64,000 bases of DNA from DATMER01 sp031390755 (lineage in GTDB: Bacteria; Acidobacteriota; Thermoanaerobaculia; Multivoradales; UBA5704), in assembly GCA_031390755.1 (NCBI GenBank), contig JANMTS010000097.1, forward strand, positions 1 to 64,000, written 5' to 3'. The first letter of the stretch is position 1; every line of letters begins with the position of its first letter. The position numbers and the translations under genes were made by a program. The notes under the pieces were generated by a model. It did not search any database, was not told the DNA's origin, and worked only from the letters and a program-made list of their open reading frames with translations. This document shows, in pieces, positions 1 through 7,124 of the stretch.

Positions 1-63
1 CGGCTCCTCCGTGGCGCCTACAGGCGCCACGGCCAGCATCTCGATTTCAGGCTTGCTGTCCAT
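1..63 (-). CDS. N-terminal fragment of an unknown protein (runs off the left edge)
   Basis: A minus-strand ATG at 61-63 is preceded on that strand by an AGGAG ribosome-binding site 5 bases upstream. It opens a frame beginning MDSKPEIEMLAVAPVGATEE that leaves the window. Twenty-one codons are too few to name a family. It diverges from the cassette array to its right, the position an integron integrase would take, but its N-terminus does not resemble IntI. Confidence 0.45.
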   Translation of the reverse strand, partial: MDSKPEIEMLAVAPVGATEEP

Positions 64-312
64 GCCCACTCCTCTCTCGGTTACGAGGAGGGGGGGATTT
101 TTAGGTGATCCCACGGGGGGAATTTAGGACGATCGGTGACACAGGGTGCGTGCTGGTGAGATACAGGAGACAATTGCAAGCGTTCTTGTCGGCCGAGACA
201 GTCGAACTGTAAGGGTTCATTCTTTCTTTCCCCACCCGGAGCTAAACGCAGCAGCCGGCGAGGACAGAGGGTGGACGAGGTATAGCATCGTAACTTTACA
301 AGGAGACAAATT

Positions 313-483
313 ATGAGCGAGAACAAGAGACAGCCTCAGGGCGATCGGGTAAAGACCACATTTAGAGATGGAGAGGAACACTACCGGGAGCCCATCCAAC
401 GAGAGCGTGAGCCGTTGACAAAGGACGAGACGTACAAAGAACCGCAACCCCAGGCGCCAGTTCAGGAGGGCAATAAGAAGTAG
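313..483 (+). CDS. small hydrophilic protein, first integron cassette
   Basis: This 56-residue frame starts at an ATG preceded by AGGAG at 301-305, a well-spaced ribosome-binding site. The product is highly charged and proline/glutamine-rich (MSENKRQPQGDRVKTTFRDG at the N-terminus), with no membrane segment and no domain I recognise. It ends three bases before an attC-like site (486-560), which is the usual layout of a gene cassette. Function unknown. Coding status rests on the ribosome-binding site and cassette context, not on homology. Confidence 0.55.
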   Translation: MSENKRQPQGDRVKTTFRDGEEHYREPIQREREPLTKDETYKEPQPQAPVQEGNKK

Positions 484-485
484 CC

Positions 486-560
486 GCCCAACCCGAGCAG
501 TCGAGCGGACGGAAATCGCAAAAAGCACGGTTCCGCCGCTCACCGCAATCAGCGTTCGGC
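486..560 (+). other. integron attC recombination site 1
   Basis: The outer boxes are GCCCAAC (R'', 486-492) and GTTCGGC (R', 554-560), complementary at six of seven positions. Inside, GAGCGGACGG pairs with CCGCCGCTC, leaving one unpaired A, the extrahelical base typical of attC. The site lies directly after the 313-483 gene and before the next cassette gene at 592. Confidence 0.7.
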
Positions 561-591
561 GGCAGCAGGCAATGAAGCTAGGAAAGGACAT

Positions 592-1257
592 ATGAATTTT
601 CGCGAGAGGATCGAGGACAATCTGGTTGTTTGGCTACTAGGCACGCTGCTAACAGGCTTCTTGGCCGGCGTTGGTGCATATAAAGCAATTCTCGAAACTG
701 CCCAGTTGGAGGTTGTGCCAAGGGTAAAGTTAGAACAGCTACAAGCTACTGCATCATCGAGCCGAGCTGCTAGCAATGAATCTCCGTCGCTTGCAAATCA
801 CTCCGGTGAGGACACTGCTGATTCCAAGCCAACAGACAAAGCTCCCGCACCTGTGCCTCCCATACAGGCTGGCGAATTCAGGATCTCCGCTTCAGCTTCG
901 CCGTTTCCTGAACACTACGACTCCGTAAGACCTGGCATGAAACTGTCAGAGGCGCAGGTCGTACTTCCAGGCGGAAAGCTAAGCGCCGACTTCTATGCCG
1001 CAGATTTGGATTCACCTATATTTTCTCGTGTTCAGTTTATTGCGTTCAGTCCTGAGAGTGACCCCAAAATTGAGTTCGCTGTTTTTCACTTTCGCGACGA
1101 GGGGGCCAGACAGATCGTAATCTCCTCGCTGCTTAAAGAAATTGGTAATCTACCACATAGAAGCGAATCTCTTGGCCAAAGGTTGAGATGGCCAGACGTA
1201 AACGGGTTCGATCTAACAGTTGAGGACAGCTATAATATAGCCCTAAAGGAAAAATAG
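592..1257 (+). CDS. hypothetical membrane-anchored protein, second integron cassette
   Basis: The 221-residue product starts at an ATG preceded by GGAAAGGA. Residues 10-32 form one hydrophobic segment (VVWLLGTLLTGFLAGVGAY), probably an uncleaved anchor. A low-complexity Ser/Ala/Pro linker follows (about 50-95), then a roughly 120-residue soluble C-terminal domain. I recognise no family. Base composition is clearly lower in GC than the genes after 5.8 kb. It is enclosed by attC-like sites at 486-560 and 1276-1356, so it is best read as a mobile gene cassette; function unknown. Confidence 0.75.
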   Translation: MNFRERIEDNLVVWLLGTLLTGFLAGVGAYKAILETAQLEVVPRVKLEQLQATASSSRAASNESPSLANHSGEDTADSKPTDKAPAPVPPIQAGEFRISASASPFPEHYDSVRPGMKLSEAQVVLPGGKLSADFYAADLDSPIFSRVQFIAFSPESDPKIEFAVFHFRDEGARQIVISSLLKEIGNLPHRSESLGQRLRWPDVNGFDLTVEDSYNIALKEK

Positions 1258-1275
1258 AGAATGTCGCGACATATC

Positions 1276-1356
1276 GCCGAACCCAGGCGCTCAACCGGAC
1301 GGATAACGCGCTATCGCGCGGCCCGCCGGTTAGCTTCTAGCCGTTATGCGTTAGGT
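1276..1356 (+). other. integron attC recombination site 2
   Basis: R'' is GCCGAAC (1276-1282) and R' is GTTAGGT (1350-1356), five of seven complementary. Inner arms GCTCAACCGG and CCGGTTAGC pair perfectly except for one bulged C, the asymmetry that guides strand choice in attC. A further GC-rich stem (GCGC...GCGC) sits in the loop. Confidence 0.75.
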
Positions 1357-1367
1357 GGCCCAAGTTG

Positions 1368-1436
1368 ATGGACATAGAGGATGCTCGACTGCGTAGGTAT
1401 TTCGCCCATTACTCGGCGGTTGGAGCAGCACTATGA
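1368..1436 (+). CDS. possible 22-residue leader peptide
   Basis: ATG at 1368 opens a short frame (MDIEDARLRRYFAHYSAVGA..) whose TGA overlaps the ATG of the next gene as ATGA at 1433. Such overlap often means translational coupling. There is no strong ribosome-binding site and no homology, so this could be chance. Confidence 0.3.
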   Translation: MDIEDARLRRYFAHYSAVGAAL

Positions 1437-2029
1437 CCCGGAAGCGACTCCAGCGGTGCTTTGCAATTGCAATTAGCTGCTACGCGCTCGCGATTCTTCT
1501 TGGCATAGGACTCAAGGTGGTCTTTCCAGCTAGGGACCATCCTGTGTACTCAACCTACAAGGATCTTGTTCCGTTCCTTATCGCGATTCCGGCGGCTTGG
1601 TTGGGCCTTTGCATCCAGCAGCGTAACAGCTACATGCAACAGCTTAGAAAGCTTTGGTCAGACATGGTAAGCTCCGTCCAAGAAGGCATTCAGTACACGT
1701 TTCTGGCTAACCCAACCAGCGACCAATATGCCAAGGTGCTTTCCAGGTTAAGCTGCGCGATCGAGGAGGTGCGTGGTGTGTTCGAGAACCTGCCACGTGG
1801 CCAGTCCGGAATCGGACTGTATCCATTTGAGGGACTGAAGGTTATCCGACAAGAAGTAATGAATCTGGGATATAATGGTCCTACTGCACAGGATCGCGCC
1901 GCGGCCGCCCGGCGGGCCATTATTCGGCAATGGAACGAGCTGCGCAGTAAGCTGCTTCGGGAGTTTGATCGAGATTTACCGACTTGGCCACAGAGCCCGT
2001 ACATCAACGATGTTGGAGAAACTGGGTAG
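1433..2029 (+). CDS. hypothetical two-TM membrane protein, third integron cassette
   Basis: The 198-residue product has two hydrophobic segments near the N-terminus (about residues 10-31 and 43-62), then a soluble helical region of about 130 residues rich in Arg, Gln and Leu, ending in TWPQSPYINDVGETG. I recognise no family. Two short TM helices followed by a cytoplasmic helical domain are seen in many small phage-defence effectors, but no diagnostic motif supports that here. It ends two bases before attC3 and follows attC2, so it is a complete cassette. Confidence 0.75.
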   Translation: MTRKRLQRCFAIAISCYALAILLGIGLKVVFPARDHPVYSTYKDLVPFLIAIPAAWLGLCIQQRNSYMQQLRKLWSDMVSSVQEGIQYTFLANPTSDQYAKVLSRLSCAIEEVRGVFENLPRGQSGIGLYPFEGLKVIRQEVMNLGYNGPTAQDRAAAARRAIIRQWNELRSKLLREFDRDLPTWPQSPYINDVGETG

Positions 2030-2030
2030 C

Positions 2031-2100
2031 GCATAACACGGCTGCTCCAGCGGACTAGAAAGCTTCGCTTCCTAGCCGCTGAGCAGCAGAACCGTTAGGC
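2031..2100 (+). other. integron attC recombination site 3 (canonical)
   Basis: R'' GCATAAC (2031-2037) and R' GTTAGGC (2094-2100) flank a near-perfect hairpin: GCTGCTCCAGCGGACTAG pairs with CTAGCCGCTGAGCAGC with two bulged bases (C and A) on one arm and a short terminal loop. Paired arms, two extrahelical bases and conserved GTTAGGC make this the clearest attC here. Confidence 0.88.
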
Positions 2101-2113
2101 GCAGAAGCAGGTA

Positions 2114-2368
2114 GTGGACGAAAGAGAAACAGGCGACCATACTATGATCGATATGCTTGGCAGATCTACCCGGGAGCAGTGCTGGGACCATGCAATCTAC
2201 ACCTTTGGGACTGGTTTCATCTTTGAAACCCGGGCAAAGAAACTTCGGAGTTACCTCCGCTGGCTTACCTTCTTGGGCATTGCGGTTCCAGTTGCCATAG
2301 GAGGTATAGTGCTGTCGTTTGGCACCCAGAGTGCAGCTCCCCCAAAGAAGTGCCTGCCGTTTCGATGA
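2114..2368 (+). pseudogene. truncated SLATT-like membrane protein, fourth cassette cut by a repeat
   Basis: The frame runs directly out of attC3. Residues about 44-70 (RAKKLRSYLRWLTFLGIAVP and on) look like the first basic-then-hydrophobic segment of a SLATT-type 2TM domain, a family known as the effector half of several nucleotide-signalling conflict systems. After about 70 residues it enters the dispersed repeat that starts near 2345 and stops. The second TM, the rest of the protein and the cassette's attC are missing, so it is probably inactive. The start could be GTG 2114 or ATG 2144. The SLATT assignment comes from one segment and is tentative. Confidence 0.5.
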
Positions 2369-3169
2369 AGGTGGGGGCGGATAGCCCCTCGGAGTCGGTC
2401 TCCGCCCGATTGGATGCAAGTTCCTATCTCGAAAGAGGGCGAGCGTGCCTTCAGATCACCGGTAAAACGAAGTGCTCGCGGCGATTCATTGCCGCAAATG
2501 GAGGTATTCGATCTCCGGCTTTTGCACCGACCAGCCCTGCGGATACACCTTCCCCCTCCGCCCCAGTCAGGCGCGACGAAAACGAGCTGAAGGTCGGGCC
2601 TGGTTCCGTGATCAGGGAGGGCCGACAGCCTCCTCGGTCACGAATGGTAGCCGTGGCGGGAACGAGCCCAGAGGGAAACGCGCCAGTCGATCTCCGGCCC
2701 TGAGACGCTCGGAGGCCTCCCGGAAGGCGGCCACGAAAGTGGCGTAGGCCTCCCAGAAGGCCTTGCGGACGGCGCGGGTCGCTGCGTGGTAGAGCGGTGC
2801 AGGGGATCGCTTCGGCTTGATCGCTCGCGTTTCGTGGCTTTGGCCCAGCACGCCGGCCACGCCGAGCGGGATCCGGCCGCTTTCGGCAAGGGCGACGGCC
2901 GCCTCGGTCTCGATGGATTCGATGAGGTCCGCGACCCTCTGCCGGTAGGCTTCTGGAGTCAGATGCGCCCAGCAGGGGAGAGGCGAGAGCACGAGGGTCT
3001 CCTCGGTTGCGTACTTCAGGCGGTCGAAGTCCTCGCCTCGGTTTCTCGCGGCGAACTCTTGGGTGCGATCGAACCAGTGGCCACGGATCGGCTCGTCGTT
3101 CAGGATCTCCCGAACGCTGTGAATTCCCGGCCAGTCCCGGGCTCGGGCCACCGGATGCCGTTTCGATGG
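2345..3169 (-). mobile_element. REP-associated transposase element, copy I, 5'-truncated
   Basis: The left part (from about 2345) matches copy V (16494 onward) and part of copy IV (8768 onward) almost base for base, including GATTGGATGCAAGTTCCTAT. The right part (2612 to about 3155, minus strand) encodes the C-terminal ~180 residues of the transposase, closely matching 4300-5238 (shared DWPGxHSVREIL, WFDRTQE, PCWAHL). The HUH and catalytic-Tyr part is gone, so it is inactive. The break is next to TGCCGTTTCGATG (3157-3169), which also occurs in the left ends of copies I and V. Confidence 0.75.
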
Positions 3170-3385
3170 CCGATCTCTGGATGACCGCCACGCAGCTCCG
3201 GACGACCGCCACGCAGCTCCGGATGACCGCCACGCACTTGGCGGTGACCGCCGCACAGCTGGCGGTGACCGCCGTACAGCTGGCGATGACCGCAGCACAA
3301 CTGGCGGTGACCGCCGTGCGGCTGGCGATGACCGCCACCAAGCGCGCGATGACCGCCAGCTGCGTGGCGGTCGTCCAGAGATCGG
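3170..3385. repeat. 21-bp tandem array A with 28-bp terminal inverted repeats
   Basis: Nine consecutive 21-bp units (3181-3369) follow the pattern RTGACCGCCRYRCAGCTGGCG with no change in length. Each unit junction forms a dyad, GGCGGTGACCGCC. The array is enclosed by inverted repeats: 3170-3197 and 3358-3385 are reverse complements over 28 bp with one mismatch. Because 21 is a multiple of 3, several frames stay open and encode heptads such as MTATQLR, but I take this as a by-product. It lies between the copy I remnant and a UPF0175 gene. Confidence 0.85.
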
Positions 3386-3582
3386 GGGGAACTACTCCCA
3401 CCAGGCTCCGCGCGTCCTGCAAACAGATTGGGGACAGCGCCGAGAGGAGAGGGGAAGGCCGCGCGGGTCAGCGCGAGGACGGCGCGGCTTTGGCGGCGGC
3501 TTGGAGGATTACATGGGCAATCCAACGGCGGCGTGAGGTGGTCCACGCGACGGCCGTGTTAGGCTGGGACCGGGAGGCCGCC

Positions 3583-3846
3583 ATGCAACACCGCTTGACC
3601 ATCGATTACGGCGACGATGTCCTCTTCAGTAGCGGCCTGACGCGCGGAGCTTTCGACGAAGAGGCCCGCTTCCTCCTTGCCGCGAAGCTCTACGAAGTCG
3701 GCCGGTTGAGCTCGGGCCTCGCCGCAAAGCTCTGCGGGAAGGGCAGGGTGGACTTTCTTCTCGCCCTGCCGCGGATCGGCGTTGCCATGAGCAACCTCCA
3801 GCCCGAGGATCTCGACTCCGAGGTGGAGCTCATGCTTCGTGGCTGA
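3583..3846 (+). CDS. UPF0175 family antitoxin-like protein
   Basis: The 87-residue product matches the UPF0175 pattern: an acidic segment, then EARFLLAAKLYEVGRLSSGL and a short helix-turn-helix-like stretch ending in LLALPRIGV. UPF0175 proteins are small DNA-binding antitoxins usually followed by a PIN-domain toxin. The ATG at 3583 has GGGAGG eight bases upstream; a longer frame from 3007 would run through the tandem array and is unlikely. The next frame begins with an overlapping GTG at 3839 and does encode the start of a PIN protein, now broken, so this antitoxin appears to have lost its partner. Confidence 0.75.
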   Translation: MQHRLTIDYGDDVLFSSGLTRGAFDEEARFLLAAKLYEVGRLSSGLAAKLCGKGRVDFLLALPRIGVAMSNLQPEDLDSEVELMLRG

Positions 3847-3955
3847 ACCGATCGTTGTGAACACCGGGCCGCTGGCTGCTTCACTTTTTCAAAGTGCGAT
3901 TGAGGTGGAGGATAAGTTTCAGTGCCCGAACTTGCAAGATTCTTTGGAATCATAA
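3839..3955 (+). pseudogene. N-terminal remnant of a PIN-domain (DUF3368-like) toxin
   Basis: A GTG overlapping the antitoxin stop opens VAEPIVVNTGPLAASLFQ, which matches the first strand and metal-binding residue of UPF0175-linked PIN toxins (usually IVVxxTGPLIAL). After about 18 residues the similarity ends, and a stop follows at 3953-3955. The catalytic acids of a PIN domain are absent. Confidence 0.55.
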
Positions 3956-4194
3956 TCAGAATGTTCGCTGAGGCCGGCGGCCCTCATCACCGCCCTCACT
4001 TTCATGCCTACTACCAAGAGGAGGTTGCGATCCAGCCCAAAGGTACCAGCGTCTTCCGAAGAATTCGAGCTGAAGGTCGGCCTCGCGGAGCTCGTCCGAC
4101 CTTCATGGGTCTCGATCGCTCGATTCGCAGGATCTTTCCTGAGCAGTGCTGCATGAAGTCGACCGTTGATTGTCTCCATATTGGAGAGCAATAG
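3922..4194 (+). pseudogene. DUF4160-like protein, degenerate C-terminus
   Basis: The N-terminus MPELARFFGIIIRMF, then HRPHFHAYYQEEVAI, matches DUF4160, whose members are about 75-95 residues and often pair with DUF2442 proteins in toxin-antitoxin-like loci. From about residue 45 the sequence becomes Arg-rich and loses the family's usual C-terminal LVLEW-like helix, suggesting a frameshift or junction near 4060. No DUF2442 partner is present. It overlaps the end of the PIN remnant, so this whole stretch looks like a decayed toxin-antitoxin cluster. Confidence 0.5.
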
Positions 4195-4269
4195 GCTCCG
4201 ATCTGCGGCTCTTCCCGAGGCTGGGCCACACCTCTCCCCTCGGCTCCTCAGAGCGCATCGCTCAACCTA

Positions 4270-5286
4270 CAGATGTGGTTCAGGTCTGCCCCGCCTCGGT
4301 CACGGAGGGCCGACGGCCTCCGCGGTCACGAACGGCGGTCCGGGCGGGAACGAGCCCACCGGAAATCTCGCTTTTCGATCTCCCTCTCGCCATCGATCGC
4401 CAGCGTCGCGAAAGGCGGCGAGGAAGAGGGCGTAGGCTTGCCAGAAGGCCTGACGAACCGCCTTGGTCGCGGCATGGTAGAAGGGCGCTGGCGACTTCTT
4501 GGATGAGTTGGGACGGGTGTGCGGCTGCTGGCGCAGGATTTCAGTGACGCCGAGCGGCTCGCGGCCAGATTGGGCAAGCTCGATCGCCGCGCTGGTCTCG
4601 ATCTCCTCGATCAGGGCGGCCACTCTCGCGCGGTAGCTCTCCGGCGGCAGGTGAGCCCAGCAGGGTAGGGGAGTGAGAGTCAAGGCTTCCTCGGTGGAGT
4701 AGGTGAGTCGGCTGAATTCCTCCCCTCGATTTCGGGCCGCGTACTCCTGGGTTCGGTCGAACCAGAGGCCGCGGATCGGCTCGTCCGCAAGAATCTCCCG
4801 CACGCTGTGGACCCCCGGCCAGTCTCGGGCGTGAGCGACGAGCCCCTCCTTGACTCCATGGGAGAGGAGGTAGCGAAGGCGCTCGACCTGGGCGGATTCC
4901 TCCTCGCTGACAAGAATGGCCTGATACCGGCGGCCCCAGACGTGCTCGGGCCAGTCGACGAGGCGCTTGACCTCTCTGGCGAGGTTCGAGCCCACGTACT
5001 CCATGAAGCGGGCGAGCTGGTTCGCGTCGTCCACGCTCAGGAGAAGGTGATAATGCGTGGAAAGAAAGACTGCGGCGTGGCAGCGGACTTCGTGGAAGCG
5101 CTGGGCTCGGCCCAGAACGCCTCCGATGACTTCGTTGAGAGAAGAGCTCGGCCGCAGGAGGAACCGGGATTGGATGGTCCGGACCGTCACCTCGACGAGC
5201 GAGCCCTCGGAAGGTATGAAGCGTACACGTCTCCCCATGTTCCGTTAAGAAAACGGAAAACGCCTCGCGAATGTCACTTCAGAATA
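4270..5286 (-). mobile_element. REP-associated transposase element, copy II, full length
   Basis: The unit contains the intact transposase, its 3' hairpin region (4304-4321) and a conserved upstream end finishing with ATGTCACTTCAGAATA (5271-5286). The right boundary is fixed by comparison with copies IV (about 9015) and V (about 17117). The left boundary is approximate because the left-end sequence of copies I and V (GATTGGATGCAAGTTCC) is not present here. Confidence 0.6.
4300..5238 (-). CDS. REP-associated tyrosine transposase (RAYT, HUH/Y1 family), only intact copy
   Basis: The 312-residue protein has the Y1 transposase layout. N-terminal MGRRVRFIPSEGSLVEVTVR leads to the HUH motif THYHLLL (His62-Tyr-His64). 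The likely nucleophile is Tyr123 in RLRYLLSHGVKEGLV. A long C-terminal domain (about 140-312) ends in FVTAEAVGPP. RAYTs nick single-stranded DNA at REP hairpins and are usually single-copy and domesticated. The stop codon lies beside a hairpin-like sequence (GGAGGGCCGACGGCCTCC at 4304-4321), plausibly its recognition site. The upstream region AAAACGGAAAA...GTCACTTCAGAATA (to 5286) is shared with copies IV and V, so this gene probably mobilises the family in trans. Confidence 0.85.
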   Translation of the reverse strand: MGRRVRFIPSEGSLVEVTVRTIQSRFLLRPSSSLNEVIGGVLGRAQRFHEVRCHAAVFLSTHYHLLLSVDDANQLARFMEYVGSNLAREVKRLVDWPEHVWGRRYQAILVSEEESAQVERLRYLLSHGVKEGLVAHARDWPGVHSVREILADEPIRGLWFDRTQEYAARNRGEEFSRLTYSTEEALTLTPLPCWAHLPPESYRARVAALIEEIETSAAIELAQSGREPLGVTEILRQQPHTRPNSSKKSPAPFYHAATKAVRQAFWQAYALFLAAFRDAGDRWREGDRKARFPVGSFPPGPPFVTAEAVGPP

Positions 5287-5527
5287 GGCTTCAGGATGCA
5301 ACGGATCTTCGGCGGGCGGGGCTGTTGGAAGCTTACACCCTGTGGAGAGTGCGAGGGGGCCAAGGATTACGAATTCGTCGACGGATAGGCCCGGGGGAGG
5401 GGGGTCTCAGGGCGTCGCTTGGCGGATCCAGACCGACGCGCCGGAAGCGTCCAGCGCCCAGGGTGGCCGTAACGTTCATGGACGCGGTGCGGACATCCTA
5501 CCGGGATTTTCCGTTCGCACGGGGTGG

Positions 5528-5690
5528 TTCGAGTCCAACCTGCCGTGGTCACGGAGGGCCGACGGCCTCCGCGGTCACGAATGGCGGTCCGGGCGGGAAC
5601 GAGCCAAGTACACGGCCCGAAATCGAGGGGAAGAATTTGGCAGGCTGACCTATGCCACCGAGGAAGCTATGACTCTCACAGCGAAGGCGA
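5528..5690 (+). mobile_element. rearranged fragment of the transposase element, copy III
   Basis: Positions 5548-5605 repeat the terminal hairpin and last transposase codons in the same orientation as copy II. The next 60 bases (about 5610-5672) encode transposase residues about 165-185 (TARNRGEEF.RLTYATEEA) on the plus strand, the opposite orientation. It is therefore an inverted, internally joined scrap. The rest of 5287-5844 holds no gene I can support. Confidence 0.6.
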
Positions 5691-5844
5691 GCGGACCTGG
5701 ACGCGAGGCTTGACGACATGCGGCTCTCCGCCGTAGCGTGCGGCGGGCCGGGATTCACTCGCGCCTGCAGCTCAAGCCGTGACGGTCTCTCAAGCCGGGA
5801 GAGGGCTCATGGGGCTGACCTCGCTTTCATTCCGGAGCTTGACC

Positions 5845-6321
5845 ATGGCGCGAAGCACCCCCTTCCTCCTGATCCTCTTTCTGCTGCTGGCCGGCGTCGG
5901 CTCGGCCGATGCTTCCGGCGCCCCGGAGGGGGACACCTTCACGAAGGAGCTGAAGGCGCTGGCCGGCACGTGGCGGCCCGTTTCCTCCGAGAACAACGGA
6001 TTCAAGGCATCCGAAGGAGACCTGGCGGGACTCGTCTGGATTCGAGACGAAGACGGCAGGTGGACCATGCAGCGGGGAGGCAGACCTGTCGTCCAATGGG
6101 CCGTCAAGGCGATCGACACGACGAAGAATCCCAAGACGATCGACATCGAGGTCATGGCGGACGAATACAAAGGGATGGTCTACCTGGGCATCTATGAGCT
6201 CGACGGCGACACGCTGCGGATCTGCTTGGCGCTGCCAGACAGGCCCGAGCGCCCCACGGAATTCTCCGCGAGCCATGGGACCCTCCGCGCGCTCTCCGAG
6301 CTCAAGAGAGAGAAGGACTGA
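5845..6321 (+). CDS. secreted TIGR03067-domain protein
   Basis: The 158-residue product has a signal peptide (MARSTPFLLILFLLLAGVGS, cleavage near ADA-SGA), followed by the TIGR03067 pattern: KELKALAGTWRPVSSENNG, a central KAIDTTKNPKTIDIEV and terminal YELDGDTLRICLALPDRPERP. This small beta-barrel-like family is expanded in Planctomycetes and Acidobacteria; its function is unknown. I chose ATG 5845 over the upstream frame start because it gives a clean signal peptide. The only downstream neighbour on this strand is a pseudogene scrap. Confidence 0.85.
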   Translation: MARSTPFLLILFLLLAGVGSADASGAPEGDTFTKELKALAGTWRPVSSENNGFKASEGDLAGLVWIRDEDGRWTMQRGGRPVVQWAVKAIDTTKNPKTIDIEVMADEYKGMVYLGIYELDGDTLRICLALPDRPERPTEFSASHGTLRALSELKREKD

Positions 6322-6334
6322 AGGCGGCCCGGCC

Positions 6335-6440
6335 CTGAGGTCTCGGGCTCAGCGGCCGGAGGCGTCGATCGACGCCGGCTCCTCCAGGAGAACCGCGCTT
6401 ACGACCGCCCGGCTGGTCGCCCCGCCGCAGGCGCCGGCGG
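6335..6440 (-). pseudogene. fragment of the feruloyl-CoA-synthase-like gene found at 17184-19022
   Basis: Bases 6339-6360 repeat the stop region of the ligase gene (TCGGGCTCAGCGGCCGG, compare 17171-17194). Bases 6365-6431 repeat an internal segment of it (compare 17311-17377, about 90% identical by eye), with the 115 bases between them missing. It is thus a deleted partial copy about 11 kb from the intact gene. It carries no function. Confidence 0.7.
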
Positions 6441-6462
6441 GGGTGACAATCTGCCTCAGGCC

Positions 6463-6750
6463 TCAGCTCATCCCTAACGAGACGACCTCGCCGGTCTTCC
6501 GGTCGAGGACCACGAACGACACCTGGCCGGGATGGGTTGCGTCGACGCCCTTGGCGTAGAAAGTGACTCTCCAGACAGCCCGGCCTTCTTCGGTCTCCTG
6601 GACCGCTTCGATGTTGCCGGGCTCGAAGTCGATGCTCTCGCGGGCGATCTCGATGGCGCGCTCCCTGGAGATCTCCTCTCCGGCGCTGTGCGACGCGCAG
6701 GCGGCGAGCACCAGCAGGGACAGGACGAGAAGGGCAAGGGTCTTTTTCAT
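6463..6750 (-). CDS. small lipoprotein with a PepSY-like domain
   Basis: The 95-residue product begins with a lipoprotein signal (MKKTLALLVLSLLVLAACAS; lipobox LAAC, Cys18). The mature part has the pattern ISRERAIEIARESIDF...WRVTFYAKG...VSFVVLDRKTGEVVSLGM, typical of a PepSY unit: a helix followed by a hairpin with a DxxTGEV turn. PepSY domains are thought to inhibit or modulate peptidases in the cell envelope. AAGGAG stands nine bases before the ATG. It is a single-gene unit reading toward the ligase fragment. Confidence 0.75.
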   Translation of the reverse strand: MKKTLALLVLSLLVLAACASHSAGEEISRERAIEIARESIDFEPGNIEAVQETEEGRAVWRVTFYAKGVDATHPGQVSFVVLDRKTGEVVSLGMS

Positions 6751-7124
6751 GAGGTCAGGCTCCTTGTGCTGCGCAAGGTCAGGACGACCGCGGCCAGGAG
6801 AAGGATAGCGCCTGCGGGGAAGGAGCTGCTCGGTGAGGGGTGCGAGGTTTTAAAGGCGGAAGTCTCTCAAGTGCTGCCGTCGTTACCCGTGCTAATGGCA
6901 GGCCGCCTGATTTGGAACGGAGAGACGGAAGGCCGGAGCTTCAGGGCAGAGAGAGTCTGGGTACCGACAGATGTGCCAGGACGATTCCTTGTGCTTTGGG
7001 CCGTTTCATTTCGCATGGAGAGTTGGGAATGCGTAGTTCGCGCTCTTGACGCGGTCGTCACCTCATTTGAGGTGTCGAAGAGGGGAAGTGCGGAATCACG
7101 AAGGACTGAGGGAGAGTCCAAATC

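Noticed and set aside
1..63. Integron integrase at the left edge
   Set aside because: Position and orientation fit, but MDSKPEIEMLAVAPVGATEE does not resemble IntI N-termini; too short to decide, so reported as unknown.
3181..3369. Heptad-repeat protein (MTATQLR units) continuing into the UPF0175 gene
   Set aside because: No ribosome-binding site at 3007, frames open on both strands because the unit is 21 bp, and a good start exists at 3583.
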